64,000 nt of DNA. It comes from Erythroxylum novogranatense. Lineage: Eukaryota > Streptophyta > Magnoliopsida > Malpighiales > Erythroxylaceae. This document shows, piece after piece, positions 25,460-40,600 of the stretch. The position numbers and the translations under genes are program-made. The DNA is taken from the NCBI GenBank assembly GCA_029891385.1, contig CM057228.1, positions 65,912,523 to 65,976,522 on the forward strand. The letters run 5' to 3'. The stretch's first letter is position 1; each line of letters begins with the position of its first letter. The notes below the pieces were generated by a model. The model was not told the origin of the DNA. It worked only from the letters and a program-made list of their open reading frames with translations, and made no database searches.

Positions 25460-25724
25460 TGTTGGATCGGAAAATAAAATATGCAAGATTTGGTAAAACG
25501 ATACATTTCAACACTTTTTTTAGAAATCATAACACAACAGAAGCAAGATAACCAAATCAACATGCCACCATACATGATACAGTATATGAAAATAATTATT
25601 ATAAGAACAAGATGGAGATTATATTATCGACTCCTTTACTATAGCTTTAACTCCTCGTTGCGCTATCCTATCCTCGACAATGTATCCTCTCCTAGCCGAT
25701 GTATCCTTTTTTTTTTCTTGTTTT
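25460..25724 (-). repeat. Left LTR of A, truncated
   Basis: It starts TGTTGGATCGGAAAA and follows the other two A/B LTRs (27042, 53304) for about 265 bp, through the AACATGCCACCATACATGA segment (about 25560) and GACAATGTATCCTCT. It then jumps at GGGCCAT to internal leader sequence, so the rest of this LTR and the adjoining coding region are deleted. The five bases before it, ATGAG, are the candidate target duplication. The partner is outside the window. Confidence 0.85.
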
Positions 25725-26460
25725 GGGCCATCTTATCCATTAAAGGAAAAATTGGGACCCTCCCATTAAAAAAACTACCAAGCATCTTCATGCCCAACTT
25801 TTTGAGAAGCGCCATAATTTAATCCATACTTTTACTAACAGAGCTATGGTCGGCAGGTTATTGATAAAATATGTTGAGTGTTTAACTATTTGATTCATTC
25901 ATTAAAGGTACTTGCTAACCATGTCTCGGTGCAAGGTCACATTTGCTACCAATGAGTGGACTTATCCTTAAGGAGACCCAAACCATGTAAGATCTAAGAT
26001 TCATGCCCTCCGGTGGGGAGTAACACTTCACCACATACAAATGGGCCATTAATTGGAGACGTGGACTCTCACATGAGCATCCTCTCCCACTCGAATCTTT
26101 TTGGGCCTAAGTTTTAACTAACACCATCTTATCTAGATGTAATTTATTGTCCATCCTATATTGTTTCATTATATATCTCGTACATTATGAATGCATAGCA
26201 AGGCCTAGGGTTGGTAATTTTCTAATTGAGATGTAATCACATATTATTTGCATTCATTTATCCATTCATCACATGAACTTATAAGCCACTTTTGATTGTC
26301 CATCCTAGAACAAAAAAATAATTACAAGCCTTTTAGGCCCAAAATATTCTTCTTGGACTTGGATCTTCCGCTTCGAACTCTTCACTCACATGACCTGGCC
26401 CATTCGGTAAAAAAATGTAATGGCATTTTATAAAATCGATTTTTGTTACTTTGAAAAAAA

Positions 26461-26700
26461 CAGCACTAGATTTTCATAAAACCGAATCTTTGTCATAATA
26501 AAAAAATTCCAGCACCTATTTTCATTAAAGCCGAAATTTGTTCCATTAAAACAACAAACCAAAACTATGTTTTTTATAAAAACTAAAATTTGATTCATTA
26601 AAAAAAAATCCAGCACTTGTTTTGGCATAAAAACTGAAACTTGATTCATTGAAAGAAAAATCCAGCATCTTAGTTTTCACAAAACTGAAACTATGCCAAT
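26461..26700 (-). repeat. 51-bp tandem repeat in the A leader
   Basis: Five imperfect units start near 26461, 26510, 26563, 26612 and 26664. The same array is present in the B leader (about 48690-48960). The unit is close to a multiple of three, so the minus strand keeps a short repeated peptide reading in both copies (for example FNGTNFGFNEN here and FNGTSFSCNEN in B). Whether it is translated is unknown. Confidence 0.7.
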
Positions 26701-27026
26701 ACACAAAAGGATAGATCGAAACCATTACCTCTCTATTTTTTCAATCCATGGATGCTTCGTCTTCATCACTAAATCAATTTGTACATTACAAAATCAAAGA
26801 AAACAAAAAAATGAAGCCAAGGAGGAAACATAGTGATGATAGACCAACCTCCTTGTTACAAACCAAATGAAGAAATCTTACATGGTAAATATAAATTCTA
26901 TAGATAACCAAAAGAGCAAAATATACACCATATAATATTTCTATCACATAAAAATATGCAACAAGAAAAAAATAATTGCCAACCCATGCATCACTTATAG
27001 GAACCGAAATTATGCATAATAAAAAT

Positions 27027-27039
27027 GGCTTTGATACCA
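27027..27039 (-). other. Primer-binding site of A (initiator tRNA-Met, one mismatch)
   Basis: The minus strand reads TGGTATCAAAGCC two bases from the LTR start at 27042. It differs by one base from the usual TGGTATCAGAGCC, which is preserved in B at 53289-53301. Confidence 0.88.
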
Positions 27040-27041
27040 AT

Positions 27042-28467
27042 TGTTGGATTGGAAAAGAAAGCATACAAGATTTGGTTAAACGGTAGATTTCAAAACTTTT
27101 TTAGAAATCATAACACAGCGGAAGCAAGATAACCAAATCAACATGCCACCATACATGATATGGTATATGGAAAATAATTATCATAAGAACAAGATGGAGA
27201 TTATATTACCGACTCCTTCACTATAGTTTTAACTCCTCACTGTGCTATCCTATCCTTGACAATGTATCCTCTTCTTCTTATTGTTGTTTCCTCTTCTCGA
27301 TATTGTATCCTCAGCCAATCTGATCTACCACTTGTTCTTTTGGACAACTTGGTTAACAAGATCCTTTGGTGGAAAAGGAGAAGAAAACTTTGGAGGAGAT
27401 TTTTCTTAGAAGAAAGAAGACAAAGATGAGACACTTCTTATGCAAATTTTGGCTAACACATGCAAAAAAGGAGAGAGAGTCCAAAAATGCAAGAACATCT
27501 CTCTTACACCTTGTCAATTTTGGCTATACATCAAAAGAAAGAAAAGAAGAGCATCCAATGCATCACACCTTTCTTTAATCAAACATAAAGATGTCATTAA
27601 ATGAGACTCTTCTCATTTGTTTTAAGATGTTTATATGAAAAGACCAATAACTTAAAATGACATGTCAATTTCAGTTTTAGTGATGAAAGAAGGAAGATCA
27701 TCTATCAAATACAACTCTTTCATCTTTAATTAAATTAATGCTAAAAGGTTACATTACATGCCATCATTAAAAGACAACCATCAAACCATTTAATAGTAAG
27801 ATCATGACTCCATTTAATGATGATAAAGTATGATAAATACTATCTTTATTTAGCAATTCAATGCTAAATGTGCAGCTGCACATTTAGCCCTAATAAAACC
27901 GAAATTGCACCTTCCATTTCTTTAAGAATTTTGTTTTAATTTAATTAATCTAATTAATAAAATTAAACCAAAGTCTAGCCCATTTCTAATTGTTCATTTT
28001 TTCTTCTAATTAACCATTAATTAATGCAGGCTCGACATTCAATCATGGGCTTTAAAACCTCCATTTATATTTCTTACTTTGCATGATAACCTTCCTTGAA
28101 GCTAAGTGGGGAATCTTATTGGACTTAGATAATTCAAGCTCCAATAAGCCCAGAATTAATTTAATCTCATTAGAATTAATTCTAGCTTATTAACCAAATG
28201 TCATTCCACTAAAGACAATTAGTTAACTCTTGAATTACTAAATATTATAAGAACACATATTTAAAATAAGATGTCCAATTGCAAACCCTATTATGAACCT
28301 TATTATAGTCATCTGCACAATAATGGGTAAAATTATCGTTTTACCCTTATATTGGTTTTTCCTCCTAGATCTCCTATTTTACTCTATATAGTGATTAACA
28401 CAAAAGATCTCATCTTGGTGTTAAGACTTGATGGGTAGCTAGTTCATCAAACTCCTGGAGCCAGTTT
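27042..28467 (-). repeat. Middle A/B LTR, left segment
   Basis: It begins TGTTGGATTGG and matches the third LTR (53304-54687) along its length, including the AAGCCTCCATTTATATTTC-like segment and the final ATCTCATCTTGGTG. It ends with AGTTT (28463-28467), the target duplication of C. With 43222-43886 the full LTR is about 2.09 kb. Confidence 0.88.
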
Positions 28468-30728
<2,261 letters not shown>

Positions 30729-31436
30729 TGTAGCACCCCACTCCCGACGAGACCCGAACCCGATATCCATGGTGATATCCGAGCCCGTGACCCGCGAGGG
30801 TGGCGTACTAGAACAGTCATTACCTTGTTAACCAAAAATCGTATGACATTTTTTTTCTTTCAAAAACATTAGAGTGCGCATGACATTATCTTTTTCTTTC
30901 AAAAACAGTAGAGTGCGCAAAGCAATCATTGACTTGGCTCAATTATAACAAAACATTTTCAAATATTAAACCATTTCACTGATAAAACAATTTCACTCAT
31001 TATTAGCACTCATTAGTGCTCGCCATTTCTATACAATTACAAGTAAACAATTGGGCCTACTAAATATCAAATGAATACACTAATGCAGATACGGACGACA
31101 CTGATCCCGACCCGATACTTTATCTTGCTAGCAGTAGACGTACTCCCGCGTGTCCAACGGGGTACTCTTCATTTCCTGAAAAATAGATGCAATGTTGGAT
31201 AAGTTTGCGAACTCAGTGAGAAACCATCATCGATGGTTCACCCAACTCATGCATATCCACACAATCACACAATACTGTATATATATCATAAACAAGAAAT
31301 CACAGGCACTCAATTTCACATATTATAAGGCAATAAGCCTTTCACACAATTCACATTAAACATTCATTTATGCAGTGTGCATGTGACTCTTCCATTTTCT
31401 TTCGTTGTTGTGACCGCATACCGAGCTCATATACGC

Positions 31437-31571
31437 TGAGCCATTGGCTCAAACATCGGGCTTAAAGCCCTCAAACGTTGGGCATAGCTCGATCATCGAG
31501 CCGAGGCTCGAATACGTTAGCACGAGGCCTCGTGCGCTGAGCTTAAAGCTCTGAAATCGGTGGCGACACCG
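31437..31571. repeat. Cluster of seven short palindromes in the D LTR
   Basis: Consecutive hairpin-capable units are TGAGCCATTGGCTCA (31437-31451), GGGCTTAAAGCCC (31458-31470), GCTCGATCATCGAGC (31487-31501), CGAGCCGAGGCTCG (31497-31510), GCACGAGGCCTCGTGC (31520-31535), GAGCTTAAAGCTC (31539-31551) and CGGTGGCGACACCG (31558-31571). Most survive in the right LTR near 38367-38503. Confidence 0.93.
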
Positions 31572-32500
31572 GTCACAACTGCCATTATCTGATCATTTAC
31601 TATGCATGAATGCACATGTCATTTTCCAATTTCCAATTCTCACATTTTTATTTCCAATTCCAATTAATTACTATTTCCGATCATTTTCCAATGTTCTTGA
31701 CTTTCATCCCAGATTCATTCCCATGCATTTACCTTTCGTTTCACTACCACATTTACAATCCAATTTACTAATCTATCACATTTACAATCCAATTTACTAA
31801 TGCATTCTCACGCACTTATTTTCATTTGCACTTCAATATCACAATCCAATATTTCGAACACCCATGGTCCGAAATCAATCAAAACAATCAATTACATATA
31901 TCCATCCTTGCTTCCTCAGGCAATCAATGCATATACTTAATAAACACATAAGGTTGAGAAACCAACTAGGTTACTCACCTATTACTTCCGAGCTAATGCC
32001 GGGAAGTTTCCACCGTCGGTCTGACGACGCTCCACTTAGGCCTCTATAAGAAACAGAGAAAGAAAACGAGTCACTACAGATGCAATTTGTGCACATGTAG
32101 GTGAAATATGCATGTTCATGAATTTTCCGCCCTAAATCCAAATTTTCCCATAATAAAATCCGCCTAAAATTAGAAACCTATTGGCGCCGACGGTGCAATT
32201 CGGACCTCTATAGGTCCCCAATTAAACAAAACAAGGATTAAAGGCTCCGCTACTCGGGGCCCCGTCAATTTCCCGTCCAAAAATTCCCAATTTTTCACAA
32301 AATGAAATTAAATATTCAACGAATCCGATGCCTCAAGAATCAGGTCAATCGGACGTCGGACGGAAAAGAAATTGACAAAAGAAGCATGAAATCTCAAATT
32401 ATCAATTAATAAATAAAATAATAAAATAATAATAAAAAACAAAGACTCAGCCTCATTGGGCGACGTCTCGCCCAGCGGGCTGAGTCATTCAGCTCGTCAA

Positions 32501-32570
32501 GCTAGGCGACGCGTCGCCTAGCGACGCCGTCTTTGTCTCCGTCACTAGGGCGACGCGTCGCCCTAGTGAC
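32501..32570. repeat. Two perfect GC-rich palindromes in the D LTR
   Basis: GCTAGGCGACGCGTCGCCTAGC (22 bp, 32501-32522) and a perfect 30-bp palindrome at 32541-32570 with half-site GTCACTAGGGCGACG. Both centre on CGACGCGTCG. In the right LTR (about 39430-39515) both are damaged by small insertions, deletions and substitutions. Confidence 0.95.
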
Positions 32571-35094
32571 CGGGCGTGATCCCATTTCCCCCTTTTTTTT
32601 TTCAATTTCCAATCCAATTTTTCAACACCCATAATGCATTGCACACAATTCAGAAAATTACAAACCATAGCTTGTTGGAAAGATCATGAAACCCTCTACA
32701 ATTCTCAAGAAGACCATAAAAATCAATTTCACCCCTAAGGGTGTCAAAAATCCCTTCAAAGCTACTGCCTACTCAAATCCCATTAAAACAGAACAGTACA
32801 TTGAAATTTCTATAACTCTCAAATTCTTTAGCCAAAAATTACCGCATAAATATGCTCAATAAGTTCACAATGTCATCTACAACTTTCATGAACAACCCAA
32901 AATCAAATTCCATTGCTAAACAAGTCAATTAATTCACTCAATGCTGCTGTCCCTGAAATCATTCAATTTGAGCAATAAACTTATAACAAGCATAACTCCC
33001 TGTACACAAGTCAGAAAAATCTGAACTTTATACCCCTGAAAAGATAAATCCTCAAAATTCAATTTTCATGAAGAACTCAATTTCCAATTTAATTTCTAAC
33101 CATTTCAAAACTTTCATGCAAGTTACTGCCATGATCAGCAATTCCTAACCTAATGCAGGATCAGTTTTTGCAAAATCATAACTCCCAACTCTGACCTCTA
33201 AAAATTATATGCCATATCTCATTTTCAAGATAATTTCTTCCTCTTAAACTTTTCAGAAGATCACTCACACCAATTCAGTCCAAAAAAATGGCTAAAATTG
33301 CTTCCAAGCAGAATACTCACAAGTCAGACACTTAAGCTAGGTTTCATCAACATGCCCAAAACCAGTCCATAGGAATCAGTTCATATCTCCCAATATAGAA
33401 CTCGAAAATTAGCAAGATCAGTGGCAATGGAAAGCTAACTCAATATGCTACAACTTCCATGAAGACCATTTTTCCTAGTTCCATACCAATTAATTTAGAA
33501 AAATCAACAAAGTAATCAGGTCATAACTTCCGGTACTGTTCACAGGCAATAAAATAGTAACTTTCCATGCAAAATTTCGCCCTTGTAGCATTACAATTTA
33601 ACAACACCCATTTCACACAAAATTGTAGCCAACATCCCAAAGTTTCATTGGGCACCAACCTCACCTCATTTGCTCACTTACACAATTAGCTATGATCAAA
33701 ACATTACAATAGGTCAAATTGCATTTTCCAGCTTTTCAACTACAACCTAACTCCTATCACTTCTAACATCAATAACACATCACTAAGCACCCATTTATAC
33801 CTCTAATTCAACCACAAATTCATCACAACATATACTTATATAAGAGAGCATAAGTGGCAGCACCTACACATATTATCTTCCTAAGATTTCCTTTCATCTA
33901 ACCTTGCAAAACTCAATCCAAAACCAAGCTAAAATCAATAAAAGTATAGTCATTCATTCATCCATAACTAAGTATACATTTAAACCCATTCAAACCTTCT
34001 ACTATGATGATCAAGTAAATGTATAAAGGATCTCCATGCATGCTTCTAACTACCAAAAGCATAAAAGCAAACATCAAACATAAATTCTCACCTAACAAGT
34101 TGCAAACTTTCCAAATCTCCAAGGATTCAACTCTTAAATTTTTCCAAGCTTCAAGCTTTAAGTTTCCCAAATCTTCAAACAAAAACACCAACCTCTACTT
34201 TACCTTCCCACCTTCGACCATCACAATCATCATAATTTCCAAGTTCAAGTTGATCTTAGGTGTGGCTAAATGAAAAGCAAGTAATTATGAAGGAAGAACA
34301 AAACAACAAAAGGAGGAGGAAGGAAGAAGTTTGGGATGACTACTAAGCTTCCAAGTAGTTCATATATGTTAAAAGAATAAGGAGAAGGTCGTAGATGAGG
34401 ATGGAAGAAGACAAAACCAATTAATTTAAAAGGGACACATGGCATTTTAATGAAGCAAAGACAAAATTTAGCTAATCTTAATTAATTAAGCACTAATCCC
34501 AATTAATCTTTCATCCCACTAATGCTAATGGCTCTATAACAATTCTCAAAATAATATATCCAAAATGACAGTACCATTTGGTCGCATTTTCGCTACCAAA
34601 AATCGATTTGGTTCATTACTTAGCGATTTTTTTCCGGTCCCGAATTTCCGGCATTTCCTCGAATCATTTTTTGAAAATTACCTAAATTGCCCAAAATTGT
34701 AAAACATAAGATAGTCCACTCCAAATAATTTTTAAACACGAAAACCACACTTTCACTCCAAAAACACTTTTAGGCCATGTACCGCGATTTTTTGCGGTCT
34801 GGGACTTTTCTCCTGATAATTCCAGAAAATTCTCATAAATCCCTAAAATGTAAAACACTCTATGGCACACTCCAAATAATTTTTCAAATCCCATTATCAC
34901 ACCAATTTCACAAAAGATCACAATTAGACACTTAGGCCGGAAATGTCATGAATGCATGTATGACTATATGCCTGCAAAACTCACCATTTATAGAGGCTGC
35001 ATGACATATGTTCATGCCGAGTTATAATTTAATACCCTAACCCGCCCCCGTCCCAATTTACTAAATATCCTTCCCATCGGAGATGGATGTTACA

Positions 35095-37669
35095 ATTCTC
35101 CTCCTAATAAAAATTTCATCATCGAAATTTCATATACGATTTATCAGGAAGGTAGGGGAGTCTTTTCGATTAATACCCTATGTTTTCCACTGATTTCACT
35201 ACACGACCACATTCGGTCAATGAACAGAGATCAAAACAATCAATGACTCTTTTCCTTTCTCAAACTTCTTTCCATGATTTTACTGCTTTCTCAGACTTAC
35301 GCGCAATTCGCCACTTTCAATCTCAATAACTTATATATCGGATCCGAACAATATCTATGAAACACTTTGTGAATCCGAACCATCTTTTAAGTTTTAGCCT
35401 AACTTGCCAATCCATAATTCTATTCACACCACAATCGCATGGAAGCTACTCCTAATGAATTCAATTTTCCTTAATTACACCTTTATTTCCATCTAAGTAC
35501 ATTTTAGCCGAGGCCATACCTTTTCATTTATCGCTTATCAGAATCCGTTATTATCAAAACACAAATCTCATGAGATTTATAACCTCGGTGTGAATCAATT
35601 CAATTTAATGTCACCATCGTAAATTACTGAATCTATCCCTTTATTGCCCTGATCACATAATAAAGACCTCAGATACACTTTTCGCATGGTGACACCAATA
35701 TAATGATTGTCATGCCATAATCCCTTTCAGACTATACATCAATCCAAAATACCTGTTGGTTAATCACACATGTCATCGCTCACTTTGATAGACTATACCA
35801 TCAATTGCTTTTCCACAATACTTTTACTAGAACATAACGCTCGATTATTTCTTATGCTTTCTCAACCATTTACTTATGATCATTTGATTTTCCCATTCTA
35901 ACCTTTCAATTACTCTTTCAATACGCTCTTGCTAAAACATAAAGCTTCGATCATTCCTTACGCTTTCACTAATAGCCCCGTAATGAATATCACCTATATT
36001 TCTTAATTCAACTATACCTATCACTTTCCTCAACAGTTCTTTGATATGGTTTACAATTTCTACATCCTCACTTCGGTTTTGCCAATCCGCTTTGATGCAC
36101 ACCACCTTTGAAATTCTATAGCTAATCATACTTTCTTTTGCCCTTTTGTCGGTTCGACTATTACCACGCAATAATACACCAGATTTGATCACTTTATTGC
36201 CCAACCTTTGATTTTTTCTGCAATTGAAATTTTTTTTTTTTACTCCTCTCAAATTCACAAATAAATATTGCCTTAATATGCGTACTTCTCTTACATAATC
36301 GAACCATCTCATTAACATAATGTACACTTTTTTCAAGAACTTAGTTTAGCTCTTTACGCTAGAGTCGCCAGATATAATACACATCGCCATTACTCTTGAT
36401 ACATCACGAAGATAAATCTCTGAAGAGCACTTAAACAATTTCTTTTCCTCTATTATCTCGCCATAATCATCACATCCTATCTGACAATATATCTCCATAG
36501 TCCCATCAATTTGCCCATTAATAGATCATACTGCTAAAAATACCTTAATTGTATTTAATTCTCGATAACCATTCTCTTTTTGATACCAGTTCTCGATCAT
36601 GGGGACCTTACTCTATTCATGTCCCTCATTTTCTTCTCTCAAACTCATTACCGATGCTAACATCTTTAATCGTCTCACTTCTTTCTCAATTGATCGCATT
36701 CTCATGTCTTACTCTCACTCATTTTGAACTTGAGCTACCGCATTATAATCGAGCTTACGTAATAGGCCACCGATTTCTTCCTATATCATAATCACACAAA
36801 TTATTCATTTATGCTTAATCATTTCACCCGTGATAGTAATCCCACTATCGATATACACTTACAAAGACAATATATTCTAACTCAAAGAACCTTCTTGTTT
36901 ACACCCATCCTCGCCGTGAGGATCATATACAATCTCTATTCCTATACAACCGATCAAGATAAGCACTTTCGTTTCTTATTCTAACTCATAAAGAATTATT
37001 ATTATTTTACAAGAATTCGGCAAGAATTATCCATTAACTCAAAGAATTGTAATCGAACATTTTCACTTACCATAGGGCTCCCATAAGCAGGTGTGCATTT
37101 ACTTAGGCAGATCAATTAAACCCGAACAACTTTTTCATCTATCAATTTCATTATCTTACATTTCAATCTTTTCATTATGGCATTATACCCATATATTTCC
37201 ACACTCAAATCAAGATCACAGATGTGAAATCATTCTTGATTTTGCCCTTAATATACTTTGACTCCAAATCACCAATCCTTATTTTTTTTCTATTTTCTAT
37301 TCATTCCCAACTATAATCTTTATTCAAATTCATATTCAAGGATATACCCAATCTAACTCCAATATTGTACTTCACAATATACCCATCAATACCAGCACAC
37401 TAAATTTTCGTCTGTCTGATCGAACCATACACTTTTTCCTATTTTGCGATATCCATCTCTTCTTTTTTTTCACACTCTAACACATATCCTTTTTCTCACT
37501 TTTTCTAACCGCTTAAACGACTGAGACATATTTATACATACGTCTCACATACTACACTGGGGATCAGTTTTCACTATCTGCCGTGACACAACTTAAATGC
37601 ACATAACTAGAGACACCAATTTTTTTTGAAAGCCCATGTAAGATTGTACTTCGGGCTCGATATATTAAA
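35095..37669 (-). other. Interior of element D, no recognisable coding domain
   Basis: The minus-strand polypurine tract (TTATTAGGAGGAGAAT on the minus strand, about 35095-35110) adjoins the left LTR. Beside the right LTR, GCTCGATATATTA (about 37656) may be a decayed primer-binding site for initiator tRNA-Met, with several mismatches. The longest frame (minus, 36336-35932, 134 aa) is basic and matches no family I recognise. Its codons look like AT-rich noise, although decayed gag-pol cannot be excluded. Confidence 0.65.
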
Positions 37670-40600
37670 TGTAGCACCCACTCCCGACGAGACCCAACCC
37701 GATATCCATGGTGATATCCGAGCCCGTGACCATGAGGGTGGCGATTAGAACAGTCATTACCTTGTTAACCAAAATCGTATGACATTTTTTTTCTTTCAAA
37801 ACATTAGAGTCGCATGACATTATCTTTTTCTTTCAAAAACAGTAGAGTGCGCAAAGCAATCATTGACTTGGCCCAATTATAACAAAACATTTTCAAATAT
37901 TAAACCATTTCACCGATAAAACAATTTCACTCATTATTAGCACTCATTAGTGCTCGCCATTTCTATACAATTACAAGTAAACAATTGGGCCTACTAAATA
38001 TCAAATGAATACACTAATGCAGATATCTGATTTATTAATCGATCCCAATTCGATACTTTATCTTGCTAGCGAGAGACGTACTCCGCGTGTCCAACGGGTA
38101 CTCTTCATTTCTGAAAAATAGATGCAATGTTGGATGAGTTTGCGAACTCGGTGAGAAACCATCATCGATGGTTCACCCAACTCATGCATATCCACACAAT
38201 CACACAATATCAGATATATATCATAAACAAGAAATCACAGCACTCAATTTCACATTTTATAAGGCAATAAGCCTTTCACACAATTCACATTAAACATTCA
38301 TTTATGCAGGTGCATGTGACTCTTCCATTTTCTTTCGTTGTTGTGACCGTATGCCGAGCTCATATACGCTGAGCCATTGGCTCAAACATCGGGCTTAAAG
38401 CCCCAAACGTTAGGCATAGTCTCGATCATCGAGCCGAGGCTCGGAATACGTTGGGCACGAGGCCCTGTGCGTTGAGCTTAAAGCTCTGAAATCGGTGGCG
38501 ACACCGGTCACAACTGCCATTATCTGATCATTTACTATGCATGAATGCACATGTCATTTTCCAATTTCCAATTCTCACATTTTTATTTCCAATTCCAATT
38601 AATTACTATTTCCGATCATTTTCCAATGTTCTCGGACTTTCAGTCCGGTATTCATTCCCATGCATTTACCTTTCGTTTCACTACCACATTTACAATCCAA
38701 TTTACTAATCTATCACATTTACAATCCAATTTACTAATGCATTCTCACGCACTTATTTTCATTTGCACTTCAATATCACAATCCAATATTTCAACACCCA
38801 CGGTCCAAATCAATCAAAACAATCAATTACATATATCCATCCTCGCTTCCTCAGCAATCAATGATATACTTAATAAACACATAAGGTTGAGAAACCAACT
38901 AGGTTACTCACCTATTACTTTCGAGCTAATGCCGAGAAGTTTCCACTCCGTCGGTCTGACGACGCTCCACTTAGGCCTCTATAAGAAACAGAGAAAGAAA
39001 ACGAGTCACTACAGATACAATTTGTGCACATGTAGGTGAAATATGCATGTTCATGAATTTTCCGGCCCTAAATCCAAATTTCCCCATAATAAAATCCGTC
39101 TAAAAATTAGAAACCTATTGGCGCTGACGGTGCGCAATTCGGACATCTATAGGTCCCCAATTAAACAAAACAGTGATTAAAGGCTCCGCTACCCGGCCCC
39201 GCCAATTTCCGTCCAAAATTCCCAATTTTTCACAAAATGAAATTAAATATTCAACGAATCCGATGCCTCAAGAATCAGGTCAATCGGACGTCGGACGGAA
39301 AAGAAATTGACAAAAGAAGCATGAAATCCCAAATTATCAATTAATAAATAAAATAATAAAATAATAATAAAAAACAAAGACTCAGCCTCATGGGCGACGT
39401 CTCGCCCAGCGGGCTGAGTCATTCAGCTCGTAAGCTAGGGCGACGCGTCGCCGCCTAGCGACGCTGCCCTTTGTCGCTTCGTCACTAGGATGACGCTGTC
39501 GCTCTAGTGACCCAAGCGTGATCCCATTTCCTTTTTTTTTCAATTTCCAATCCAATTTTTCAACACCCATAATGCATTGCACACAATTCAGAAAATTACA
39601 AACCATAGCTTCTTGGAAAGATCATGAAACCCTCTACAATTCTCAAGAAGACCATAAAAATCAATTTCACCCCTAAGGGTGTCAAAATCCTTCAAAGCTA
39701 CTGCCTACTCAAATCCCATTAAAACAGAACAGTACATTGAAATTTCTATAACTCTCAGATTCTTCAGCCAAAAATTACCACATAAATATGCTCAATAAGT
39801 TCACAATGTCATCTACAACTTTCATGAACAACCCGAAATCAAATTCCATTACTAAACAAGTCAATTAATTCACTCAATGCTGCTGTCCCTGAAATCATTC
39901 AATTTGAGCAATAAACTTATAACAAGCATAACTCCCTGTACACAAGTCAGAAAAATCTGAACTTTATACTCCTGAAAAGATAAATCCTCAAACTTCAATT
40001 TTCATGAAGAACTCAATTTCCAATTTAATTTCTAACCATTTCAAAACTATCATGCAAGTTACTGTCATGATCAGCAATTCCTAACCTAATGCAGGATCAG
40101 TTTTTACAAAATCATAACTCCCAACTCTGACCTCTAAAAATTATATGCCATATCTCATTTTCAAGATAATTTCTTCCTCTTCAACTTTGCAGAAGATCAC
40201 TCACACCAATTCAGTCCAAAAAAATGGCTAAAATTGCTTCCAAGCAGAATACTCACAAGTCAGACACTTAAGCTAGGTTTCATCAACATGCCCAAAACCA
40301 GTCCATAGGAATCAGTTCATATCTCCCAATATACAACTCGAAAATTAGCAAGATCAGTGGCAATGGAAAGCTAATTAATATGCTACAACTTCCATGAAGA
40401 CCATTTTTCCTAGTTCCATACCAATTAATTTAGAAAAATCAAGAAAGTAATCAGGTCATAACTTCGGGTACTGTTCATAGGCAATAAAACAGTAACTTTC
40501 CATGCAAAATTTCGCCCTTCTAGCATTACAATTTAACAAAACCCATTTCACACAAAATTGTAGCCAACATCCCAAAGTTTCATTGGGCACCAACCTCACC

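Larger units (their letters stand above)
25725..27041 (-). repeat. Leader (5' untranslated) fragment of A
   Basis: This is colinear with the B leader at 47998-49193 plus 53189-53303, which shows it is copia leader DNA and marks where G inserted in B. It includes GGGACCCTCCCA (about 25757), a stretch with CATGTCTCGGTGCAAGGTC (about 25920) and a tandem repeat of about 51 bp (about 26461-26700, five copies) whose unit contains CAGCA(C/T)...TTTTCAT..AAACTGAAA. It ends at the primer-binding site. No gag or pol remains. Confidence 0.82.
30729..35094 (-). repeat. D LTR, left copy (3' LTR in element sense)
   Basis: Landmarks in plus order are TGTAGCACCCCACTCCC, CATCATCGATGGTTCACCC (about 31228), a chain of seven short palindromes (31437-31571), a duplicated 25-bp unit CACATTTACAATCCAATTTA (about 31749-31800), the anchor (32338-32384), GC-rich palindromes (32501-32522 and 32541-32570), imperfect modules with CAACTTTCATGAA (32640-33560), and the GGAGATGGATGTTACA end. 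I see no gene in it. Confidence 0.92.

Noticed and set aside
35932..36336. 134-residue basic frame in the D interior, considered as a gene
   Set aside because: No domain or motif is recognisable and the composition is that of AT-rich noise. It is kept only as a remark under the D interior.
38545..39039. 164-residue plus-strand frame
   Set aside because: It lies in the right LTR of D and is not preserved in the left LTR, where small length differences break it.
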